A stretch of 23,172 bases of DNA from a virus. A program made the translations under genes and the position numbers. How positions within the stretch are numbered: position 1 is the stretch's first letter; each line of letters begins with the position of its first letter. Below are positions 1-6,433 of the stretch, in pieces. The notes under the pieces are model-generated. The model did not search any database and was not told the origin of the DNA. It saw only the letters and a program-made list of their open reading frames with translations. The stretch covers positions 1 to 23,172 of IMG/VR virus record IMGVR_UViG_3300037264_005455, one strand, 5' to 3'.

Positions 1-184
1 AAGACGGGTTCTCCGTCGCTTGCGCGAGCCAGCGCGCGTCCCCGCGCACCTGCTCTACTGTGGCGGTGTGGTAGCGCGCCGGGACGCGCGCGCGGCGCAG
101 CGCGGCAGCCCACTCCTGCGGCTCCTCAACTGGATCAAGCCTGCGTTCCCGTACCCAAGTCAAACGCCCCTCCACCCTTGCCAT
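1..184 (-). CDS. Partial protein, possible DnaC-type helicase loader N-terminus
   Basis: This frame runs off the left edge; the first 61 residues are visible. It begins MARVEGRLTWVRERRLDPVE and contains EWAAALRRARVPARYHTATV at about 24-43. This resembles the (A/G)-(I/V)-P-x-R-Y/F…A-(T/S) segment found before the ATPase core of DnaC-like loaders. No Walker motif lies within the window, so the assignment is tentative. The ATG start makes a 50-base overlap with the preceding gene. A TTG eight codons in, with GGAGG four bases upstream, would shorten it to about 27 bases. Its position after a winged-helix protein suits a replication pair. Confidence 0.45.
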   Translation of the reverse strand, partial: MARVEGRLTWVRERRLDPVEEPQEWAAALRRARVPARYHTATVEQVRGDARWLAQATENPS

Positions 185-614
185 GCTCGCCTGTCCACCT
201 ACGCGCAGCGCCGCGCTTCACTGCCGTCTTCGCGACCGGTGTGGGGCCTGGAATCTTGATGCCCAATACTACCCGAGACACGAGCCGCCCCTCACCCGTC
301 ATGCCGTGTGCGGCCACGTCTGCAATGAGATGAAACACGCAGTCGATGCGTCGTCCCAGGAACCTGACGTTCCCAGCCTGACTGATGATCCACGCGTTGC
401 TCTGAAGCCAGCGAAGCTCGTTCTGCACGACGCTCGGCGAGCGCCCCGGCATGGCCAGCGACAAGTCGCGCGCCGTGTAGTGGCACTCGACGTTGTGCTC
501 CCCAGCCGGGTTCATGGGCATGGTCGTCACACACGCCTCGAACAGCTTCACGTAGAGCGCCCGCGCTTGGGCCGACCGCGCGATGTAGTCGTCGGGCTGG
601 ATGACTACGCTCAC
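135..614 (-). CDS. Probable winged-helix DNA-binding protein
   Basis: The 159-residue product begins SVVIQPDDYIARSAQARALY. At about 45-82 it has a helix-turn-helix-like segment: CHYTARDLSLAMPGRSPSVV, then QNELRWLQSNAWIISQAGNV, with a following strand pair (RFLGRRIDCVFHLI). That is the usual winged-helix order and suggests a DNA-binding protein, perhaps a replication or regulatory factor. The C-terminal 45 residues are basic and glycine-rich (TAVKRGAARRWTGEHGKGGG) and look disordered. The GTG start overlaps the glycosylase stop as GTGA; the frame is open further upstream only as a shadow of the glycosylase gene. I do not recognise a named family. Confidence 0.7.
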   Translation of the reverse strand: MSVVIQPDDYIARSAQARALYVKLFEACVTTMPMNPAGEHNVECHYTARDLSLAMPGRSPSVVQNELRWLQSNAWIISQAGNVRFLGRRIDCVFHLIADVAAHGMTGEGRLVSRVVLGIKIPGPTPVAKTAVKRGAARRWTGEHGKGGGAFDLGTGTQA

Positions 615-1516
615 GCGGACGCGTCTTCCGTGTCGCCGTCGGGCTCGCTCGTGCCCCCCGGCCACGCGACCACCGGGCCCTGGAGCGCAGACAGGTACCT
701 GGGCGGGAAGTGCCACCGCTCGACCTTCGTGAGCCCGACCATGCGCTGCGCGAGCGTCGAGTAGAACGTGCGCTGCGCCGCGTACTCTTTGTACATGGAC
801 GGCGCGGCGATAACTCGCACGAGGTAGGCCGGGTGGTGCGCGTAGCCCACCATGACCCAATCCTGTGGAGCGTCCGGCGGGGCGAAGCGGGTGAAGCTCC
901 ACACCGGCGGCGGCTCATCGAAGAAGTAGCGCGTAGCGACCTTACCCAAACACACCACGATGCGCGGGCGCACGGCCTGCAACATCAAGTAGGTACGCTC
1001 AGAGCACGCTGCAAGCTCCGGGAACGTGGGCGGACGGTCATCACCCCACCGCGCACCCGCCCGACACCCCAGCACGTTCATCCAGAACACTTGCGTGACC
1101 GGGTCAATGGACGCCGCACGCGTGATCTCGTCCTGTAGCTTGCCGGAGCGTCCGACGAACGGCTCTCCAATGTCGTTCTCGTCCTTCCCGGGGCCTTCGC
1201 CGAGGAATGCGAGCACGGCAGCCGGGTTGCCACGGCAATGGACCACCCGCATGCGTGATGAGCTAAGGTGGCACCGCGCGCACGACTGGTACGCCGCCAT
1301 GACCCGCTTCACGCCGTCGAGCGAGTCGGGCCCGAGCGTGGGGTAGTCCAGATAGGCGCGGTTGATACCGGTCGCAGGGGGGTAGCTCGTAGTGCGCAGC
1401 GCCAAGGCGTGCGCAGCCGTCACGTCAAGCGGCGCTGGGCCCACCACGCTCGAAGCAAGGACCGGCGCGCCGTCGGGTGGGGCATGCCAGAAGGTAGCGG
1501 TCTCCAGGCGGCGCAT
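611..1516 (-). CDS. Uracil-DNA glycosylase, family 4-type with Fe-S cysteines
   Basis: The 301-residue product resembles family 4/5 uracil-DNA glycosylases, which excise uracil from DNA. CARC at 79-82 starts the domain, followed by AAVLAFLGEGPGKDENDIGE at 99-118 and PFVGRSGKL, the substrate-pocket motif 1 (GE-x-PG-x-x-E-D…G-x-PFVG). NVLGCRAG at 147-154 and C171 supply the remaining cysteines, so the four [4Fe-4S] ligands (C79, C82, C151, C171) appear present. AHHPAYLVR at 226-234 is the second catalytic motif (HP-x-Y…R). The 78-residue N-terminal part and 40-residue C-terminal part are unassigned. AGGAG lies four bases before the ATG. Family 4 members are related to the N-terminal region of SPO1-type DNA polymerase. 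The role here could be repair or a phage-specific function in DNA metabolism. Confidence 0.87.
   Translation of the reverse strand: MRRLETATFWHAPPDGAPVLASSVVGPAPLDVTAAHALALRTTSYPPATGINRAYLDYPTLGPDSLDGVKRVMAAYQSCARCHLSSSRMRVVHCRGNPAAVLAFLGEGPGKDENDIGEPFVGRSGKLQDEITRAASIDPVTQVFWMNVLGCRAGARWGDDRPPTFPELAACSERTYLMLQAVRPRIVVCLGKVATRYFFDEPPPVWSFTRFAPPDAPQDWVMVGYAHHPAYLVRVIAAPSMYKEYAAQRTFYSTLAQRMVGLTKVERWHFPPRYLSALQGPVVAWPGGTSEPDGDTEDASA
692..701. repeat. Palindrome CAGGTACCTG, copy 1
   Basis: Ten-base perfect palindrome inside the glycosylase gene, read on the minus strand as AGG-TAC-CTG (Arg-Tyr-Leu). It is one of four copies in the window. Confidence 0.6.
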
Positions 1517-1536
1517 CGCTCTCCTGCTCTCGCGGA

Positions 1537-1567
1537 GCGACGCGGCGGCTCCACTCCGCCGCGTCGC
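1537..1567 (-). terminator. Perfect 12-bp inverted repeat after the holin-like gene
   Basis: Between the holin-like stop and the glycosylase start lies GCGACGCGGCGG, a seven-base loop, and the exact complement CCGCCGCGTCGC. This very stable hairpin ends 20 bases before the glycosylase ATG, and no T-run follows on either strand. It sits exactly at the change from structural/lysis genes to DNA-metabolism genes. It may therefore act as a partial terminator, an RNA-processing or stabilising structure, or a protein-binding site. The hairpin is certain; termination is inference. Confidence 0.5.
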
Positions 1568-1598
1568 CAGGAGAACCTAACGCACGCTGATCGCCCCG

Positions 1599-1919
1599 TC
1601 AAGAACCTGCTGCGGGCGGCCCAGGGGCGGCGGGCGGAGGCGAGAGCGACGCCGCGTCCGCTGCGTGGTCCGCAGCGTCCGCCACGATCTCGGCGCGCGC
1701 CTTCCCGTGGTCGGCCACGCCCTGACCGACGATGTATGCGCCGGCGAGGACCATGATCTGGTTCGCGATCTCAGTCGCGGTCTGGTGGTCGATGTACTCG
1801 CCGAGCCCCGCCTTCGGGGCGAGCCGCACGAGGAGCGCGGTCAGGCTCGACGTGATGCCGACCACGAACTTCTTGGAGCGGAGCAGGTCTACCAGCACGC
1901 CACACAACGCTTCTCTCAC
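1599..1919 (-). CDS. Holin-like membrane protein
   Basis: The 106-residue product fits a small holin: residues about 18-33 (FVVGITSSLTALLVRL) and 51-68 (IANQIMVLAGAYIVGQGV) are two hydrophobic segments separated by a short loop. The second is followed by ADHGKARAEIV, the YIVGQGxAD-GK pattern seen in several phage holin families. Holins accumulate in the inner membrane and time cell lysis. The C-terminal 30 residues are alanine/proline-rich and presumably cytoplasmic. AGGAGG lies five bases before the GTG start. It is the last gene before a strong inverted repeat, and no recognisable endolysin gene neighbours it. Confidence 0.75.
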   Translation of the reverse strand: MREALCGVLVDLLRSKKFVVGITSSLTALLVRLAPKAGLGEYIDHQTATEIANQIMVLAGAYIVGQGVADHGKARAEIVADAADHAADAASLSPPPAAPGPPAAGS

Positions 1920-1928
1920 GTCGTCCTC

Positions 1929-2381
1929 CTACAGCGCTGCCAGAAGCAGCGGGAGCGCCGCCTGGCCCATGGTCTTCAGCACGTAGAGCGCGGTCGCCTT
2001 CACCTCGTCCCACGCCTCAGCGCGCGCCACGCTCGCGTCATAGGCGACGCCCATGGCCTTCTTGATCGCGGACTGACGCTCGTCGTGCGACGCGCGCTCG
2101 CGCAGGTAGACGAGCCGCGCCTCCTGCTCCATGCCGAGCGCGAGGTAGCTCGTCACCTGCGTGAACGCGCTGGCCGACACGGTGCCGATCGCGTTCTTGC
2201 TGCCAGCGATCTTGGCGATGGACTTCTCGGCGCTGTCGCGCATCCCCTCCGGCAGCGCCGGCACGATCTCGGCCTTCCCGCGCGCGGCGAGGCTGTCTAC
2301 CCAGGAGCCTTCCGCGATCTTCTCGGAGCCCTTCTCGACGCCCTTGGAGATGATCTTGTCGAACTTGTCGAGGATCGCCAC
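1929..2381 (-). CDS. Unknown 150-residue protein with hydrophobic C-terminus
   Basis: No family recognised. The protein is largely helical, starting with an amphipathic lysine-rich stretch (ILDKFDKIISKGVEKGSEKI, 3-22) and carrying charged helices in the middle (EQEARLVYLRERASHDERQS, 85-104). It ends in a hydrophobic segment, LYVLKTMGQAALPLLLAAL (132-150), that could anchor it in a membrane by its tail. It lies between a lipoprotein and a holin-like gene, so a lysis-related or membrane role is plausible but unproven. The GTG start follows the previous TAG by three bases and has only a weak upstream GGGG. The end of the gene holds AGGAGG for the holin-like GTG. Confidence 0.75.
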   Translation of the reverse strand: MAILDKFDKIISKGVEKGSEKIAEGSWVDSLAARGKAEIVPALPEGMRDSAEKSIAKIAGSKNAIGTVSASAFTQVTSYLALGMEQEARLVYLRERASHDERQSAIKKAMGVAYDASVARAEAWDEVKATALYVLKTMGQAALPLLLAAL

Positions 2382-2384
2382 GGG

Positions 2385-2636
2385 CTACTGCCCCGACGTG
2401 ACGGGGGCGTACTCCGCGGGGAGCGCCCTGTCGTTGATGTTGTGGTCGAGGACGTGGAACGCCGCGACCAGGTTGAACTGCGACTCCTTCTGCTGCGCGG
2501 GCGAAAGCTCGTCCCACTCGCGCAAGTTGCCGTGCCCGACCGCGGCAGCGGTCGAGATGAGGTCACGATCCTCCTTCGCGATACACCCGCTGAGCACCAA
2601 CATCAGGCTCAGCACGAGGGCAAACACCGGCCTCAC
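2385..2636 (-). CDS. Small lipoprotein, possible outer spanin-type lysis protein
   Basis: The 83-residue product begins with a clear lipoprotein signal peptide: RPVFALVLSLMLVLSGC, a short basic n-region, a hydrophobic core and a lipobox LSGC with the cysteine at residue 18. The mature part of about 65 residues is hydrophilic and helical, without further hydrophobic stretches. A small lipoprotein beside a holin-like gene suggests a spanin-type role in outer-membrane disruption. However, it lacks the proline richness usual in Rz1, and no nested Rz partner is seen, so this is only a positional guess. AGGAGG lies five bases before the GTG start, an excellent site. The stop precedes the next GTG by three bases. 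Confidence 0.8.
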   Translation of the reverse strand: MRPVFALVLSLMLVLSGCIAKEDRDLISTAAAVGHGNLREWDELSPAQQKESQFNLVAAFHVLDHNINDRALPAEYAPVTSGQ

Positions 2637-3052
2637 TTCTTCCTCCTGTTCATCACCTTGCTCATCATGCCGCCTACTGCCGACATGACCTGAACGTTCT
2701 GTGCTGGGTCCAAGCGAGAAATGATGTCCAACACCGCCCCGCCGACCCCGCTGCCGCCGAGGAGGTTCTCAACGAGCCGCGTGTCTGCGCCGGGCTTGTC
2801 GAGCGGGCCGGCCAGATGCGCGACGATCGCGTCCGTCATCTCGTCCCCGACCACCGCGGCCAGTGCCGAGAAGAACTCCTCCACCACCTCAGGAACGAGG
2901 AGCCCAGTACCACGCATCTCTACACCCTTGCGCCGGAACATGGCATGCGGCATCCGACCTGCCGCGCGCAACAGTCGTGGGAGGCCGGGGTGGTCGCGCT
3001 TGATGCGCAAGCGGAACGCTGGGACGTCCTTCGTGGGCTGCTGATGTGCCAT
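2633..3052 (-). CDS. Unknown 139-residue protein before the lysis-like genes
   Basis: I do not recognise this protein. The first 45 residues are very basic (RLRIKRDHPGLPRLLRAAGR). The middle is acidic and helical (VPEVVEEFFSALAAVVGDEM). A glycine-rich stretch follows (ENLLGGSGVGGAVLDIISRL at about 95-114) and the protein ends in a lysine/arginine cluster (SKVMNRRKK). There is no signal peptide or clear membrane segment. It starts three bases after the fibre stop and its stop overlaps the lipoprotein GTG by four bases. Its last codons (AGGAGG) form the ribosome binding site for that gene. It could be a fibre-associated or lysis-accessory protein; the sequence does not decide. Confidence 0.75.
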   Translation of the reverse strand: MAHQQPTKDVPAFRLRIKRDHPGLPRLLRAAGRMPHAMFRRKGVEMRGTGLLVPEVVEEFFSALAAVVGDEMTDAIVAHLAGPLDKPGADTRLVENLLGGSGVGGAVLDIISRLDPAQNVQVMSAVGGMMSKVMNRRKK

Positions 3053-3055
3053 GCG

Positions 3056-4630
3056 CTAGTACCTGTTACCGATGAGCCCAAGTAGACGTGAGTTGATGTT
3101 GACCGCGCCGGCCGTCTGAGTCACCGTCATCGAATTGGTCGTCGGGAAGGACGCGGTCCACGTCGCGGTAGCGCCCTGGTTGTTGAACCCGATGCTGCTG
3201 TTGACTGTGTCCAAGTTTCCACCGTCTCCGTCGATCATGAGGCAGAACTGCTGAAGCGGCGACCGGCGCGCGAACCCGAAGTTGAAGATGTCTGTTGAGA
3301 AGTGGACGGAGAACAGAAACCCGAACTCGGCGGTGTGCCCACCAGGCAGACTCACTGAGAACGGACCACCGGTTGATGCTTCCACAGCATCGAACACAGA
3401 CGAGATGCGGTAGTCCGTGGACAGGTCATGACGGTGGTCCGTGCGCGACACGAGGGACGACGCCCCGGCACTACCTCCGGCCGTGTCACTACCCACACCC
3501 GTACCGTACCCCGGGAAGGCGCCGCCCGTCGCCGCAATGGTGATCTCGACTTCGTCGTCACCACCGTCGTCCACGATGGCGATGGAGATGTTCGAGCCCT
3601 CGATGAAGTTGTACTGCGGCCGGCGTGCCGTCGCCGCGCCGCTGTTGCGGCGCCCGCGGATGCCGGTCAGGCGCGAGTCGCTACCCTGCACCGCCTCCAG
3701 CGCCGTCGTCTCGCCGTCGGTCGCGTACAGTACCTTGCCACGCACGGTCGTGGTTGCGTCCGGGATGTCGCCGGCCACCTGGTCGCGCAGGCGGTAGACG
3801 GTCGAATCGAACAGCGGGCGCGCCGGGTCGTTCCGCGAGAACACCTTGGGCGTGCCCACAAGCTTGACATCTGTAGGGGCGCCGCCAGCGACTTCCGTCT
3901 CGATGGTGACGATGGCCGTCTCGACGCCTGACGCGTTCAGGTAGAAATAGGTCAGCGTCCAGATGCCGCCTGCCTCCGTGATCCGCCCGTAGATGACGGA
4001 GCCCACCGTGATGTGCAGCATCTCGTCGCCGGCCTGGTCCACGATGCCGACGTAGTTCGCGGGTGGCGACGTGATGATCCCTCGGATGCTGGAAGTCCCG
4101 CCCGGCGTCTCGCCCACGAACAGCGCCGTGACGACGTCGCTCGTTCCTGTAGGCGCGGCGCCCAACGCACCCTTGTCGATCAGGTACCCGTCCAGGTCGC
4201 GCGACAGGTAGAAGATCCCCGCGATGCCGGTGATGTCCGTAGCCGTCACCGTCACGGCCCCGATCTCGGTGACGAGCACATAAGCAACGGGGATGGCCTG
4301 GTCGGGAAGATCGGGGCCCGCCGTGAAGCCGGGCGCGCCCTGGAACACGGGCGACGCGACGGCCACCTCAGTGCCGACCGCGATCTGCACGGCGCCGGTG
4401 ACGTCGATGTAGACGAGGTCGTAGCGCTTGAGGCCGGCGCCGCTCACGCTCGTGAAGCCGGCCGACGTCTGGTCTCCGCCCGTGAAGCGGTCGTACACAC
4501 GGTAGGCACCTGCGAACAGGAAACCCGCACGCACGACGACCTGGTTCCCGGGCGGGCTCTCAGCCTCCGCCCGGAAGAACCCAGCCGGCCCCAGGTTGAG
4601 TTGCCGTTCCGCAATGCGATCGATGGTCAT
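3056..4630 (-). CDS. Tail fibre protein
   Basis: The 524-residue product shows several fibre hallmarks. TVRGKVLYATDGETTALEAV at 295-314 followed by QGSDSRLTG is close to the shaft repeat found in many fibres (V-x-G-K-V-x-L-A-x). NFIEGSNISIAIVDDGGDDE at 341-360 and SAGASSLVSRTDHRHDLS at 387-404 are the typical linker motifs before a head domain. The last 120 residues are beta-rich and would be the receptor-binding tip. The N-terminus (IAERQLNLGPAGFFRAEAES) is likely the baseplate-binding end. AGGAGG lies five bases before the ATG. It is the largest of three consecutive fibre-type genes and the best candidate for the main receptor-binding fibre. Confidence 0.78.
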   Translation of the reverse strand: MTIDRIAERQLNLGPAGFFRAEAESPPGNQVVVRAGFLFAGAYRVYDRFTGGDQTSAGFTSVSGAGLKRYDLVYIDVTGAVQIAVGTEVAVASPVFQGAPGFTAGPDLPDQAIPVAYVLVTEIGAVTVTATDITGIAGIFYLSRDLDGYLIDKGALGAAPTGTSDVVTALFVGETPGGTSSIRGIITSPPANYVGIVDQAGDEMLHITVGSVIYGRITEAGGIWTLTYFYLNASGVETAIVTIETEVAGGAPTDVKLVGTPKVFSRNDPARPLFDSTVYRLRDQVAGDIPDATTTVRGKVLYATDGETTALEAVQGSDSRLTGIRGRRNSGAATARRPQYNFIEGSNISIAIVDDGGDDEVEITIAATGGAFPGYGTGVGSDTAGGSAGASSLVSRTDHRHDLSTDYRISSVFDAVEASTGGPFSVSLPGGHTAEFGFLFSVHFSTDIFNFGFARRSPLQQFCLMIDGDGGNLDTVNSSIGFNNQGATATWTASFPTTNSMTVTQTAGAVNINSRLLGLIGNRY

Positions 4631-4639
4631 GGCAACCTC

Positions 4640-5569
4640 CTAGCCAATGGTCCGCTGAACCAGATAGCAGACATCTCCGGGGATGAGCGTGAACGAGATG
4701 AGGTTCACACCCTTGTTCCCCGCCGGCCCACCGATCGGAGCCGTGAGCGGCGGCCCCGCTTCGAGGTACTGCTGTGTGCGCACCATGCGCTGGCCGTTGA
4801 TGAAGAAGTCGATGTGACCGGCGCCCACGGCGAAGTCGAACGTCGCCGCCACGCTGGCTTCACCGCCCAGGAGCGACTCGTAGATGGTCTCGTTGACCAC
4901 TGTGGACGGACCGATGAGCGCGATGCCCGCGCAGTCGCCCGAACTGGTCGGGTTCACGAGGAACGTGATGATCCACGTGAAGCGCATCTCGAAGCTGCTG
5001 GTCTTGATGATCGGGTTGAACGTCTTCCGCGCGAACATCGAGCCGGCCGCGAACGGCCCCGTGAACAGCCCCGACTCGGTGTAGGTGAAGCCGTTGCCCT
5101 CAGTCGTGAGGAAGGTCGTCTCGGCCGTGAGGATGTTGCCGTTGACTGTGATGCTAACAGCCTTGCGCACGCTGGTGGTCTGCTGGAGCGTGATGTCACC
5201 GAGCGCCGGGGGGTTGGCCGGGAAGGTGGGGTCGCCGAGTTCGATGTAGTTGAGCGCGGAGTTGATGACCCCGGCCATGGCGTTGGCCATGAGCGACTCG
5301 GCCAAGGTCACGACCAAGTTCGGGTCGTCCTCATGCGTGACCCACGGCCCGGTCACGCCGTGCGGCGTCACCTCGCGCGTCTCGACACGCAGGTGCCCGG
5401 ACGGGCCCGGCATCCGGTCACCGAACAGGCTCACCCCCGACACGGAGCGCGGCAGGACCACGCCGTCGGCGCGCCGCACGAGATGCTCCGGGAACCCGTC
5501 ACCGGCCAGGTAGTGCCCGAGAAGCTGCGCTTGCCGACGCAGCACGTAGTCCGTCGCCTTCTTGGTCAT
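4640..5569 (-). CDS. Tail fibre-like structural protein
   Basis: The 309-residue product has a central region (about 85-205) typical of phage fibre/appendage proteins: NLVVTLAESLMANAMAGVIN, then NYIELGDPTFPANPPALGD, RKAVSITVNGNILTAETTF, FTYTESGLFTGPFAAGSMFA, and FNPIIKTSSFEMRFTWIITF. The pattern of LG-x-G/D…P, an early arginine, E-x-GLF and K…W-x-I-x-F recurs in many virion proteins that decorate fibres or baseplates. The N-terminus (TKKATDYVLRRQAQLLGHYL) is helical and may be the attachment part. It sits between two other fibre-like genes and its stop is nine bases before the next ATG. Confidence 0.65.
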   Translation of the reverse strand: MTKKATDYVLRRQAQLLGHYLAGDGFPEHLVRRADGVVLPRSVSGVSLFGDRMPGPSGHLRVETREVTPHGVTGPWVTHEDDPNLVVTLAESLMANAMAGVINSALNYIELGDPTFPANPPALGDITLQQTTSVRKAVSITVNGNILTAETTFLTTEGNGFTYTESGLFTGPFAAGSMFARKTFNPIIKTSSFEMRFTWIITFLVNPTSSGDCAGIALIGPSTVVNETIYESLLGGEASVAATFDFAVGAGHIDFFINGQRMVRTQQYLEAGPPLTAPIGGPAGNKGVNLISFTLIPGDVCYLVQRTIG

Positions 5570-5582
5570 CTCGTGTCTCTTC

Positions 5583-6431
5583 CTACCCGACGAGCACCAC
5601 GAAGCCCGTGCGGGCCTCGGGGTGCGTGACCGTGACGCGGTTCTCGTTGACGTGGAGGATGAAGCAGTGGTCAGCCTTCCGCACCTGGAGGAAGAGGCTC
5701 ACCGACCCGCCCGTGGGCACGACGTTGCCCACGTTCAGGCGCGTGCGCACCGTCTGCCCGGCCAAGAACTTGTTCGCCGCGGTGACAGGAGTGCTGTTCA
5801 CGATGGCGCCTGTGGCCAGCGGTCCTGTCACGGACACCAACCCACCCGTGACCGGCGTCCCGTTGATGGTCGGCTGGTAGACGAAGTTCGGCGCGCCCGT
5901 GATGGCCTCCGCCACGACGAGGTACGCACCGATGACGAACCCGTCCCACGGGGCCACGAACCCGCCGTGATCCTCCGGGCCTACCGCGACCGTCAACACC
6001 GTGCTCGGCACGAAGCCGGCGGTCCACTGCTCGGTCGGCGGGTTGGCCGACGTGTAGGGCGTGAGCAGGCGGAAGCTGGCGTCGTACGCCTGCACGAGCG
6101 GCTGCGAGCCGAGGTTGTGGTCCACGATCCACGAAGCGAGCGCCGTGTCGAACTGCGCGATCTGCTTGACCGGCGCCGGGATGCTTCCTTCGATCCGCTG
6201 GAGCATCGTGCGCCACGCGCCGTTGAGGAAGGTCTCCAGCTTGAAGTTGGCCGGATCCGCGGCGTTGACTCGTAACTGCCCCTGCCGCGCGCTGAGCGGG
6301 AACGCGGGATCCGACGTGTAGTGCGTCTGCGCCAGCGCGCGGAAGTTCTGCTCCACAGCTACCGCATCCACGAACGCCCCCACGATGGGTGTGTCGTAAG
6401 CGAAGAGCCGCGCCGGTTCCAGTTCAGCCAT
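5583..6431 (-). CDS. Tail fibre or appendage protein
   Basis: The 282-residue product lies just after the I-like gene, where fibre genes normally start. The N-terminal third is probably an attachment or structural region (VEQNFRALAQTHYTSDPAFPL, then NFKLETFLNGAWRTMLQRI). Residues 94-117 contain FDTALASWIVDHNLGSQPLV, the W-x-V-x-HNLG-x-x-PLV motif common in phage fibre and virion proteins. The remainder is predicted beta-rich, with VTVTHPEARTGFVVLVG at the end resembling a lectin-like strand pattern. It probably helps build the host-recognition apparatus. No chaperone-like gene is obvious beside it. The start is two bases after the previous TAG. Confidence 0.65.
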   Translation of the reverse strand: MAELEPARLFAYDTPIVGAFVDAVAVEQNFRALAQTHYTSDPAFPLSARQGQLRVNAADPANFKLETFLNGAWRTMLQRIEGSIPAPVKQIAQFDTALASWIVDHNLGSQPLVQAYDASFRLLTPYTSANPPTEQWTAGFVPSTVLTVAVGPEDHGGFVAPWDGFVIGAYLVVAEAITGAPNFVYQPTINGTPVTGGLVSVTGPLATGAIVNSTPVTAANKFLAGQTVRTRLNVGNVVPTGGSVSLFLQVRKADHCFILHVNENRVTVTHPEARTGFVVLVG

Positions 6432-6433
6432 CG

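Noticed and set aside
1537-1567. Classical intrinsic terminator at the post-holin hairpin
   Set aside because: Neither strand shows a T-rich run after the stem, so a standard intrinsic terminator is not supported even though the hairpin itself is real.
1665-2693. 342-residue open frame on the plus strand over the lysis-like genes
   Set aside because: The minus strand holds four well-spaced genes, most with good ribosome binding sites and one with a lipobox; the plus frame is composition-driven.
4013-5629. 538-residue open frame on the plus strand
   Set aside because: It is antisense across two fibre genes, crosses their junction, and has the same Arg/His/Asp-rich mirror composition.
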